Source: an uncultured Chloracidobacterium sp.
GTDB taxonomy: Bacteria; Acidobacteriota; Blastocatellia; Pyrinomonadales; Pyrinomonadaceae
Length of the DNA stretch: 64,000 nt
Direction: 5' to 3'
NCBI GenBank assembly: GCA_937941715.1
Contig: CALDGX010000232.1
Span: forward strand, 13,352-77,351
Below are positions 17,430-24,788 of this stretch, one piece after another; positions within the stretch are counted from its first letter, which is position 1; every line of letters begins with the position of its first letter. A program made the translations under genes and the position numbers. A model generated the notes under the pieces. That model was not told the origin of the DNA, searched no databases, and saw only the letters and a program-made list of their open reading frames with translations.

Positions 17430-17510
17430 GCAGTATCACGTTCAGATCACGGATATTTTCCACCGTCCGGGCTCGATACCGTTCAGCATTCATGTTGCCA
17501 AGTCGGTCAT

Positions 17511-17533
17511 AATGACATGCCCTCATTGTCATT
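17511..17533. promoter_or_regulatory. AATGACA/TGTCATT inverted repeat upstream of pilM
   Basis: AATGACA (17511-17517) and TGTCATT (17527-17533) form a 7-bp inverted repeat with a 9-nt spacer, about 50 bp upstream of a predicted -35 box. The geometry would suit a dimeric regulator. No regulator is identified, and the call rests on symmetry only. Confidence 0.25.
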
Positions 17534-17578
17534 CTGCTCACTATTTCATCAATTTGCGTTAAACAACGTAAAAAAATG

Positions 17579-17607
17579 TTGACACAGTTTGTAATTTCCT
17601 GTAACTT
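17579..17607 (+). promoter_or_regulatory. Predicted sigma70-type promoter for pilMNOPQ
   Basis: TTGACA (17579-17584) is followed after exactly 17 bp by TAACTT (17602-17607), a good -35 and an acceptable -10. It lies in the 470-bp gap between the GNAT gene and pilM, about 290 bp upstream of the pilM ATG, so the leader would be long and would include the palindrome at 17621. The region downstream to 17899 contains AT-rich sequence and no gene that I can support. Confidence 0.4.
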
Positions 17608-17620
17608 CTAACTTGTAGCG

Positions 17621-17634
17621 GCGGCATATGCCGC
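17621..17634. repeat. Perfect palindrome GCGGCATATGCCGC, copy 1
   Basis: A perfect 14-bp palindrome just downstream of the predicted pil promoter. The same 14 bp occurs at 54757-54770, again intergenic and upstream of a plus-strand gene, and a near copy is at 1066. It could be an operator or part of a small repeat family. Confidence 0.55.
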
Positions 17635-17899
17635 TCACCCTTCGCCACCAGATGCAAAAAGTTTTCTTTGTATGACTTTCTACCACGGCCGCAGACCGCG
17701 TCCAGAGATCCGGTAAAAAAAGGGAATTTGGCACCGCAAATTCAAACGTCCCGTCAAATGATATTCCTGACCACGCGTTGATTCAGAAGGTGGCACAACA
17801 ATCTTCAAAAAATGCCAAAGACCCCGACCCGGATCAAAAACAGAAAACTTAAAGATTCAAATGATTTTGGCGTAAAGCTAAAAAGGAGCAAGAAAAATA

Positions 17900-18952
17900 A
17901 TGCTGTTCGGTAAAAAGAAAAGCGTGGCTGGATTAGATATCGGATCGAGTTCGATAAAGATGGTCGAGCTTGAGGGCAAAGCGAACAACTTGAGTTTGGT
18001 TGGCCTCGGGTTTGAAAATCTGCCCGGCGACACGATCATCGACGGTCAGATAATGGAGTTGAACGTTGTTTCTGACGTTATCCAGAGCCTGTGCGCTAAT
18101 CACCAGATCACGTCCAACCAGGTCGTGACCGGCGTCAGCGGACACTCGGTGATCATTAAGAACATCGTTCTGCCGCCGATGAGCCGCGAGGAACTCGAAG
18201 AATCGATCGACTGGCACGCCGAAGAGCATATCCCGTACGACCTCGCCGATGTGAGCCTGGATTATCAGGTGACTTCGGGTGACGCGGACTCGACACACGT
18301 TTTGATCGCCGCCTGTAAACGCGAGCGCATCGACAATATCAAACAGGCGATCCAGCTCGCCGGCAAACAGCCGGTAGTGATCGATGTTGACACATTTGCC
18401 CTGCAAAATTGCTATGAGGCCAACTACGACCCGACCGAGTCGGACGTTGTGACGCTGCTGAATATCGGTGCATCGACGATGAACGTAAACATCGTCAAAG
18501 GCACGCGTTCGCTCTTCACACGCGACATCACGGTCGGCGGCAGTCAGTTTACGGACGTACTGCAGCGGAGTCTCGGGCTCAATTTCCAGCAGGCCGAAGC
18601 CGTCAAACGCGGCGTCCATGACGCTGCCGACGGCATCGAGGAAAAAGCGATCGAACCGCTGATGAACAACGTTACCGAGATCGTCGCTATGGAGATCCAG
18701 AAAACATTCGATTTTTATAGAGCGACCACCGAGGACAACGAGACGGTCGTGCAGAAGATCCTGATCTCAGGCGGCGGTTCCAAACTCGCCGGCCTCGCTC
18801 AGGAGCTTTCGCAGCGCCTCGAACTGCCCGTAGAGGTGCTGGACCCGTTCCGCAACATCAAGGTCGACCCGAAGAAATTTGATCCCGAATATCTGAACGA
18901 GATCGTTCCCGAAATGGCCGTCGCAGTCGGACTCGCGATCAGGGGAGTGTAA
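17900..18952 (+). CDS. pilM: Type IV pilus assembly protein PilM
   Basis: A 350-aa actin-like ATPase of the type IV pilus inner-membrane platform. The N-terminal GLDIGSSSIKMVELE is the PilM phosphate-1 motif, and the segments VVTGVSGHSVIIKNI and DYQVTSGDADSTHVLIAAC are family-typical. The second nucleotide loop is LNIGASTMNVNIV, and the adenosine loop is LISGGGSKLAGL. PilM binds the cytoplasmic tail of PilN. The ATG at 17900 is preceded by AAAAGGAGCAAG, a strong ribosome binding site. It is the first gene of a pilMNOPQ operon, with pilN starting 5 bp after its stop. Confidence 0.95.
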   Translation: MLFGKKKSVAGLDIGSSSIKMVELEGKANNLSLVGLGFENLPGDTIIDGQIMELNVVSDVIQSLCANHQITSNQVVTGVSGHSVIIKNIVLPPMSREELEESIDWHAEEHIPYDLADVSLDYQVTSGDADSTHVLIAACKRERIDNIKQAIQLAGKQPVVIDVDTFALQNCYEANYDPTESDVVTLLNIGASTMNVNIVKGTRSLFTRDITVGGSQFTDVLQRSLGLNFQQAEAVKRGVHDAADGIEEKAIEPLMNNVTEIVAMEIQKTFDFYRATTEDNETVVQKILISGGGSKLAGLAQELSQRLELPVEVLDPFRNIKVDPKKFDPEYLNEIVPEMAVAVGLAIRGV

Positions 18953-18957
18953 TAGAA

Positions 18958-19674
18958 ATGATCAAGATCAATCTACTAAATTCAGTCACAGAGAGACAGG
19001 GCAGTGCCGTGGTCGCGGTCGACCGCAAGATCGCCAGTCCTTCGTCTCGGATGCTCCTGATGTCGCTTGTGGTCGGCGTGATGCTCGCGGCACTCATCGG
19101 ATGGGATGTTATCAGTACTCAGATGGCCCGCACCGAGGCTCAGCACAAACTCGATGAGCAAAAGCAGATAGCTGCCGAGCTCGAGGTCGTGATGAACGAG
19201 CAAAAGGAACTCGAGGCCAAGATCCAGAATATCGACAGCAGGATCGAAGCGATCAAAAAGCTTCGTTCGTCACAGGCCGGCCCGAGTGCCGTTCTGGACG
19301 CGATGCGCGAGCGTGTCGCGATGGTGCCGGGGCTCTATCTTGAAAGCGTCGAGCAGACCGGTGACCAGCTGACATTTAAGGGCAATTCGCCCGACGAATC
19401 GCAGGTGACCCAGTTCGGCCGCAGCCTCGAATTTTCGAACGGGCTATTTTCGAACCTAAATATTGAAACGACCCGTGCCGAGGTTGCCAACAACAACGCT
19501 CCGCAGACGGTCAACGCTCAAGGCGAGACCCCGAAGGTCCAGATCGTAAACTTTACGATCAAGTGTGCTTACACGCCGTCGAAGGCCCCGGGAGCACCGG
19601 GAACCACCCCGACGACCGCCTCGGCCCAGCAGCCCGGCGCCGCTCCGGCTCCGGTCCAGGTCGCCAAAAACTAG
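18958..19674 (+). CDS. pilN: Type IV pilus assembly protein PilN
   Basis: A 238-aa bitopic inner-membrane protein. It starts with MIKINLLNSV, the short PilN motif that binds PilM in the cytosol. A single membrane segment (about 35-52, MLLMSLVVGVMLAALIGW) is followed by a periplasmic coiled coil (about 58-105, rich in Glu, Lys and Gln) and a ferredoxin-like domain. The C-terminus is a Pro/Ala/Thr-rich tail (about 205-238) longer than usual, which also occurs in the pilO and pilP products here. It lies 5 bp after pilM, so coupling is likely. Confidence 0.92.
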   Translation: MIKINLLNSVTERQGSAVVAVDRKIASPSSRMLLMSLVVGVMLAALIGWDVISTQMARTEAQHKLDEQKQIAAELEVVMNEQKELEAKIQNIDSRIEAIKKLRSSQAGPSAVLDAMRERVAMVPGLYLESVEQTGDQLTFKGNSPDESQVTQFGRSLEFSNGLFSNLNIETTRAEVANNNAPQTVNAQGETPKVQIVNFTIKCAYTPSKAPGAPGTTPTTASAQQPGAAPAPVQVAKN

Positions 19675-19730
19675 ATCCGATACGTAACTGACGATCACCG
19701 ATCGATCCTACGAGAAAGAAGGAAAACACG

Positions 19731-20414
19731 ATGTTAGAGAAAATCAAAAACCTACAATGGTACTTCCAGCTGATGCTGTTGGTTGGCGTGGCCGCGATGC
19801 TCTACTCGGGCGTCTGGTACTTTGTCACCAGCGAGACCCGCGTCGAGATCGCCGCCCTCAACGACCAGATCGCCGAACTGCAGGCCAAGAACGAAACGGC
19901 CCGCGTCGCGACCCAGCGTATCAACGAGTTTCGTGCCCTCTACGCCAGCAAGGCGGAAGAGTACGAAGAGCTGAAAGTGTTGCTCCCGGAACAGCGTGAG
20001 ATCACCAACGTTTTGCAGGGATTGCAGGACACTGCCAACAGCAGCCGGATGATCGTAATGCGTTTCTCACCGCGTGATGACACGCAGCAGGATTCGATCA
20101 TGGCCAAGCCGGTCGAGATCGAGGTCGACAGCAACTTTACCAACCTTCGGTCCTTCTTTGACAGTATGGCCAAGCTGCCCAGGATCGTGTCGATCACCGA
20201 TTTCAAGCTGAACCAGCTAGACAAACAGACGTCGGAGAAGACCCTGCACGCTCAGTTTCTTCTGACGGCGTACTACGCCGCTCCGACCGATCTGAACGGC
20301 AAGCCGATCAACACCAAACCGGGTGCCCCCGGACAGCCGGGAGCACCGGCTCAAGCCCCGGGCCAACCGGCTCCCGCTCCGGCCGCAGTTCCGCCGGCAC
20401 CAGTCAGTAAGTAA
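19731..20414 (+). CDS. pilO: Type IV pilus assembly protein PilO
   Basis: A 227-aa PilN partner. One membrane helix (about 11-29, FQLMLLVGVAAMLYSGVWYF) is followed by a periplasmic coiled coil (about 35-80) and a small alpha/beta domain with EIEVDSNFTNLRSFFDSMAK, the PilO-type segment. The last 35 residues are a Pro/Ala/Gly-rich tail. It is preceded by GAGAAAGAAGGAAAACACG, giving a usable ribosome binding site. The gap to pilN is 56 bp and to the pilP-like gene 45 bp, consistent with one operon. Confidence 0.92.
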   Translation: MLEKIKNLQWYFQLMLLVGVAAMLYSGVWYFVTSETRVEIAALNDQIAELQAKNETARVATQRINEFRALYASKAEEYEELKVLLPEQREITNVLQGLQDTANSSRMIVMRFSPRDDTQQDSIMAKPVEIEVDSNFTNLRSFFDSMAKLPRIVSITDFKLNQLDKQTSEKTLHAQFLLTAYYAAPTDLNGKPINTKPGAPGQPGAPAQAPGQPAPAPAAVPPAPVSK

Positions 20415-20459
20415 CCCACCGATTCAGAGGGGAAATAATATCCCAGAGAGATAAAAGCC

Positions 20460-21212
20460 ATGATCAATCTATCCAAAACGCTACGTATGCTCAGCTTCGG
20501 CACAGCCGTTGTCGGATCACTGCTCATCGCCGGAAACTTTTCCGAGGCGAATGCTCAACGCGATCCCTTCGTCAAGCCCGGTTATATGAAGCAGAAACCG
20601 CAGGCTCCGGCCAACGGGACCGGCAAGGCAGGCAAGCCGGCGGCTCAACCGTTCGCCTACGTTCCGCCGTCGATCGAGGCCCGCATTGAGTACTTTAAGC
20701 GTCAGCGTGAGGCCGCCGCTGCGAGCGGAGCACCGCTGCCTAAGGTGACGAGCGTTTTGACGCTCAACGAAATGGCTGTCACCGGTATCTTCAGAACGCC
20801 TCGCGGATACGCCGCGATGGTGGAAGCAACGCCGATCAAACTCTCGTACACGATCTATCCCGGCGAAAAATTCTTTGACGGCCAGCTTGTCGCGGTCGAA
20901 GAGAACCGCCTGGTGTTTCGAAAGGTGACCAAGACCGCCCCGAACAAATTCGTCGCCTCGGTCGAAAACAAACCGCTTCAGCAATATTCGATGAAGGCAC
21001 AGGTCGAAGGCACGGCACCGGCCCAGGGCAGCTCGGACCGTCCGGTCCAGACGGCTGCAAATCCGCCGGTCAATGGTTTGACGCCGGTCGGCCCGCCGTC
21101 GCTGATGTCGCCTCTTGACGAGATGAACAATCAGCCGGCCGAGACCGAAAAGGTCAAGACCAAAAAGGACACGCGTCGTCCGACAAAGGTCGCCAAGAAC
21201 GTCGAAAAGTAG
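20460..21212 (+). CDS. pilP: Pilus assembly protein PilP-like
   Basis: A 250-aa exported protein between pilO and pilQ. A signal segment (about 8-32) ends near the RDPFVKPGY motif, the pattern in which PilP proteins describe the mature start. A central PilP/GspC-like beta-domain (about 95-175) includes LTLNEMAVTGIFRTPRGYAA and VTKTAPNKFVASVENKPL. No lipobox Cys is seen, whereas classical PilP is a lipoprotein, so anchoring may differ. The C-terminal 75 residues are Pro/Lys-rich and low in complexity. PilP links the PilN-PilO inner-membrane complex to the PilQ secretin. Confidence 0.82.
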   Translation: MINLSKTLRMLSFGTAVVGSLLIAGNFSEANAQRDPFVKPGYMKQKPQAPANGTGKAGKPAAQPFAYVPPSIEARIEYFKRQREAAAASGAPLPKVTSVLTLNEMAVTGIFRTPRGYAAMVEATPIKLSYTIYPGEKFFDGQLVAVEENRLVFRKVTKTAPNKFVASVENKPLQQYSMKAQVEGTAPAQGSSDRPVQTAANPPVNGLTPVGPPSLMSPLDEMNNQPAETEKVKTKKDTRRPTKVAKNVEK

Positions 21213-21321
21213 TGCAATCAGGGTCGGCGTACCAACTTAGGCATACCGCTGACCCGCATAAAACAGTTCTATTGAATGGGCGAACCGATATTCAGGACGC
21301 TCAACTGCAAACGGAGGAAAC

Positions 21322-23013
21322 ATGAATTCTCGATCAAACATCAGCACGGTGGTAAAACAGGCCGCCATTGCAATGCTCTTAGTCACCGTTGTGACGATCT
21401 CGGCCTTTGCACAGCGCGTCGAGCCGCAGTCACAGGGTAAGATGTACGGCGAGCCCGGATTTCGCGGCGAACCGATCAACCTCAACGTCGTGAACGCCGA
21501 TGTCCGCGACATACTCAGCTACATTACCGATCAGTACGCCATCAACTTTGTCATCGACAAGTCGGTCCCGGCGGTGCCGGTAACGGTAAAGGTCAGCGAT
21601 GTTCCCTGGAATATCGCTCTTGATTCGGTCCTCCAGTCACAGTCGCTGGGCGTGCAGGTCAATGGAAACATCCTCCGCGTCGCCGACTCGAAGACACTCG
21701 CGACCGAGGGCGAACTGATCCAGGCCCGCAACAACAACGCGCTTGACAGTTCACCGCTTTACACAGAATTTCTTCGGCTCAATTATGCCCGTGCATCGGG
21801 CACGCTGAGCGGCGATTCCGGCAGTGCCGGCCAGCTTTCGACGGGAACGTCGACCGGCGGCGGTTCCGGAGCGGCAAGCGGCGGCAGCGGCGGTGGAGCA
21901 TCGGCCGGCGGCGGTTCGGACCAGGGCATCATGGGCATCATCAAAAAGCGTCTGTCGCGTCGCGGCACCGTTGAGGTTGATGGCCGCAGCAATACTCTGA
22001 TCATTACCGACGTCCGTCAGAATATCGACGCCATTCGGCAGTTGGTCGCATATCTTGACCAGCCCGAGCCGCAGGTCGAGATCGAAGCACGCATTGTCGT
22101 CGCCTCGCGCAATTTCAGCCGTGACATCGGCGTTCAGCTTGCCGGCCTCGTCATCGGCAAACGCGGCAGCGGAGCTTCGGGCGGCACACTGCCGGGAGCC
22201 ACGACCACCCTTCCGGTGCCTGAAAGCCTTCCGATCCCGTCGATCAACAACGATATGTTTTCAAAGATCGCCAACACGGCGATCGGCCTGACGACCGGCA
22301 TCTTCGGTACAGCACAGATCAGTGCACTTATTTCGGCAGGTGAACAGAAAGGACAGGCAAAGGTTATCGCCACCCCGCGTGTGACCACCCTCAACAACCG
22401 CCCGGCCGAGATCAAGAGCGGAACCAAGATCCCAGTCACGACCATTCAGCCGGGAACGGCTGCCGGTGGTGCCGTTGTGGCGACGACGACCTACGTCGAC
22501 GTTCCGCTCAGACTGGCGATCACGCCGCAGATCACCGATGTCGGGACCGTTATCCTTAACGTGACCGCCGAAAACAGCTCGACTGCAACCGTTGTCGGCG
22601 GAGCCAATCCGGCGATCAACACGCAGAGCATGCAGACGCAGGTCACCGTGCCCGATGGCGGAACGACCGTCGTCGGCGGTGTTCTCTTCGACGACGAACG
22701 CGAAAGTCAGGACCGCACGCCGGGACTGTCACGCGTCCCGCTGCTTGGCAACCTGTTCAAGAGAAAGGGCGTTCAGCGCAATACGAACGAGATCCTTTTC
22801 TTCATCACGCCGCGTATCACACGGCCCGAGTCGATCAGCAATGGCGGCGATAACAGCGGTGTGACGCGTCCGGCTCCAATCCTGCAGCCGGTCCCGATGG
22901 GCAATCCGCCGTCGAATTCGACACCGGTCGTCGAAACCCCGCAGCCGGTCGTGCTGCAGGCACCGACACTGGCTCGCCCGGATTCGAACCCGGCAATGCC
23001 GATCAAGCCGTAA
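21322..23013 (+). CDS. pilQ: Type IV pilus secretin PilQ
   Basis: A 563-aa outer-membrane secretin, shorter than proteobacterial PilQ because no AMIN domain is seen. It has a signal peptide (about 1-30), then a secretin/TonB short N-terminal domain (PINLNVVNADVRDILSYITD, about 53-125) and an N1-type domain. This is interrupted by a Gly/Ser-rich loop (about 166-205), followed by the secretin barrel with VIATPRVTTLNNRPAEI and the gate segment VVGGVLFDDERE. The signature VPLLGNLFKRK and LFFITPRI close the domain. A Pro-rich tail (about 505-563) follows. It starts 109 bp after pilP and is the last gene before a strong terminator. Confidence 0.95.
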   Translation: MNSRSNISTVVKQAAIAMLLVTVVTISAFAQRVEPQSQGKMYGEPGFRGEPINLNVVNADVRDILSYITDQYAINFVIDKSVPAVPVTVKVSDVPWNIALDSVLQSQSLGVQVNGNILRVADSKTLATEGELIQARNNNALDSSPLYTEFLRLNYARASGTLSGDSGSAGQLSTGTSTGGGSGAASGGSGGGASAGGGSDQGIMGIIKKRLSRRGTVEVDGRSNTLIITDVRQNIDAIRQLVAYLDQPEPQVEIEARIVVASRNFSRDIGVQLAGLVIGKRGSGASGGTLPGATTTLPVPESLPIPSINNDMFSKIANTAIGLTTGIFGTAQISALISAGEQKGQAKVIATPRVTTLNNRPAEIKSGTKIPVTTIQPGTAAGGAVVATTTYVDVPLRLAITPQITDVGTVILNVTAENSSTATVVGGANPAINTQSMQTQVTVPDGGTTVVGGVLFDDERESQDRTPGLSRVPLLGNLFKRKGVQRNTNEILFFITPRITRPESISNGGDNSGVTRPAPILQPVPMGNPPSNSTPVVETPQPVVLQAPTLARPDSNPAMPIKP

Positions 23014-23046
23014 CCTGCGATCGACAGATCGTTTTCTCCGCAGATG

Positions 23047-23086
23047 AAAAAGTCCGCCCGGCCATTACGGTCCGGGCGGGCTTTTT
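23047..23086. terminator. Bidirectional rho-independent terminator after pilQ
   Basis: The arms 23047-23061 (AAAAAGTCCGCCCGG) and 23072-23086 (CCGGGCGGGCTTTTT) pair over 15 bp with one G-T pair and a 10-nt loop. With A5 on one side and T5 on the other it works in both directions. It ends the pil operon and the converging minus-strand FG-GAP gene, whose stop is 22 bp away. Confidence 0.9.
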
Positions 23087-23108
23087 CATGTTCACAAGTT
23101 GTCGCGGC

Positions 23109-24560
23109 CTACGGAACGAAAGCGTTCGGCAGCGGCAGATCGCCCGTTTGGCCAAACTGCTGGATCAGGACGCCGGCCGTCGACCGATTGGCGTACCATG
23201 TGGAGTTCGCCGGACGAAAGACCGCCGAGTCGATCTTGCCGTCGCCGTCATAGTCGCCGGTAACCGGCACATCGCCGTTTGCACCGAAGGGAAAAGCAAA
23301 GAACGAAAAGTCTTCGCTTCTGAGCACGTACCAGTTACCACTGGACGGCCGCCAGAAAGCGACATCCGCTTTGCCGTCGCCCGTATAGTCGCCCTGGACG
23401 GCCTTATCGGTCGAGAGGCCGAACTGCGTCGCAAATACCTGAAGGGTCGAACTCAGCCTGATCCACCATTCGGCTCCGTTTGCACCGTTCGATCGAAAGA
23501 CAGCAATATCCGCCTTGCGGTCGCCATCGTAGTCGGCGATCGCCGGTTTGTCGTTTGCCGCGCCAAAACCGACGATGTCGGTCCCGCCCGTTGACTTACT
23601 GATGAACCACGTCTGCGTCGCGGGGCGAAAAACGGCCGCATCGGCCTTGCCGTCACCGTCGTAGTCGCCGGGTGCCGGAATATCGCCATTCGATCCAAAC
23701 GGGAACGCAAAGAATGAAAGGTCTTCGGACCTAAGAATGAACCACTGTCCGGTCGACGGCCGCCAAAATGCGACGTCGGTCTTGCCGTCGCCGGTAAAAT
23801 CGGCCGGAACAAGCTTGTCGGTCGAGGTTCCGAACTGGAGGGCCCCGTTGCCGCCGTTCGAGGATCTCAGATACCACCATTCCCCGGGTGCCGGTCGAAA
23901 TATTGAAATGTCGGTCTTACCGTCACCGTCGAAATCGAACGGAGAACCGCCTGACGATGTCACCGCAGTTTTCGTGTAGATATAATCACCGGCCGTCGAA
24001 CCGTCACTGTTCGAGGCGTTGCCGGCGGCATAGAACGTTACCGGGCCGATCGGCTGCGCCGGTGCCGTCCAGGTAACAGTCCAGGTCTTTGACCCGAAAA
24101 CTGTCGGCAGAATGCCGTCGATCGTATGTTCAGCGTACTGCCGGCTCTCGCCGCCGACTATGCCCGTCACGATCTGCGATTGCTGCGGATTGCCTGACGG
24201 TACCGACAGTGTGCCCGCACGCTTGCCCTGCGAATCGAGGGCAGTCATCTGATAGCCATAAATTACGCCGTCATCCTGACTGGTCGTGACCGTAAACGTG
24301 ATCTGCTGTCCGGGCGTCCATCTGGCGGGAAGTCCGTTGATAGCAACACCGCCGGTACCGCTGTTCAGAGGAAATGACGTGTGGCAGGCCGTGCAGTTGC
24401 TCTCCGACGGAGCGTTGGTATTCGACGGCGTCGGCCCGGATGCCGATGCCATCACCAGCGAGTCACTGGTGCCGGTCGAGCCCAGCCCATAGATACCTAA
24501 TGCGATGGCAAATGCGACCGCGAGCACCTTGAAACGAAGTTCGTTAGACAGCTTATTCAT
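23109..24560 (-). CDS. Exported Reeler-like protein with a CxxCH motif and FG-GAP repeats
   Basis: The 483-aa form starting at MNKLSNELRF is preferred, because it places a hydrophobic signal (about 9-28) at the N-terminus. After it come CTACH (56-60), a heme c-type motif, and a domain with GLPARWTPGQQITFTVTTSQ and GPVTFYAAGNASNSDGSTAGD, the pattern of the Reeler / choice-of-anchor V domain. From about residue 215 there are about six FG-GAP repeats of the form FDFDGDGKTDISIFRP... with calcium-binding DxDGDGK loops, each about 45 residues. These form a beta-propeller. It is the first of three neighbouring minus-strand genes with this repeat type. Function is unknown; surface adhesion or matrix binding is plausible. 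Confidence 0.78.
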   Translation of the reverse strand: MNKLSNELRFKVLAVAFAIALGIYGLGSTGTSDSLVMASASGPTPSNTNAPSESNCTACHTSFPLNSGTGGVAINGLPARWTPGQQITFTVTTSQDDGVIYGYQMTALDSQGKRAGTLSVPSGNPQQSQIVTGIVGGESRQYAEHTIDGILPTVFGSKTWTVTWTAPAQPIGPVTFYAAGNASNSDGSTAGDYIYTKTAVTSSGGSPFDFDGDGKTDISIFRPAPGEWWYLRSSNGGNGALQFGTSTDKLVPADFTGDGKTDVAFWRPSTGQWFILRSEDLSFFAFPFGSNGDIPAPGDYDGDGKADAAVFRPATQTWFISKSTGGTDIVGFGAANDKPAIADYDGDRKADIAVFRSNGANGAEWWIRLSSTLQVFATQFGLSTDKAVQGDYTGDGKADVAFWRPSSGNWYVLRSEDFSFFAFPFGANGDVPVTGDYDGDGKIDSAVFRPANSTWYANRSTAGVLIQQFGQTGDLPLPNAFVP

Positions 24561-24705
24561 ACGATTGTACTTTATGACCAAATGCGGCAAATGTATCCCT
24601 ATTTTGACGTCGCCGGCGTCCGAATAGTCTTAAGATGCGGTTCAATTTAAAGATAGTTACCGCCCGAGCCAAAGTCAACGGAATTATCGCCGCCGCCGGC
24701 ACATT

Positions 24706-24744
24706 AAAAAGGGCCCGGCCGGACTTTCGTCCAACCGAGCCCTT
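24706..24744 (-). terminator. Rho-independent terminator after the first M36 gene
   Basis: On the minus strand AAGGGCTCGG ... CCGGGCCCTTTTTA forms a GC-rich hairpin with an inner GGAC-GAAA-GTCC part and a T5 run. It follows the stop of the minus-strand M36 gene by about 45 bp and separates it from the downstream FG-GAP gene. The remaining 24561-24788 gap shows nothing else clear. Confidence 0.8.
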
Positions 24745-24788
24745 AGTCCTGAGCCTGATCCGCCATTCAGCGTCGGATCAGGGATCCA

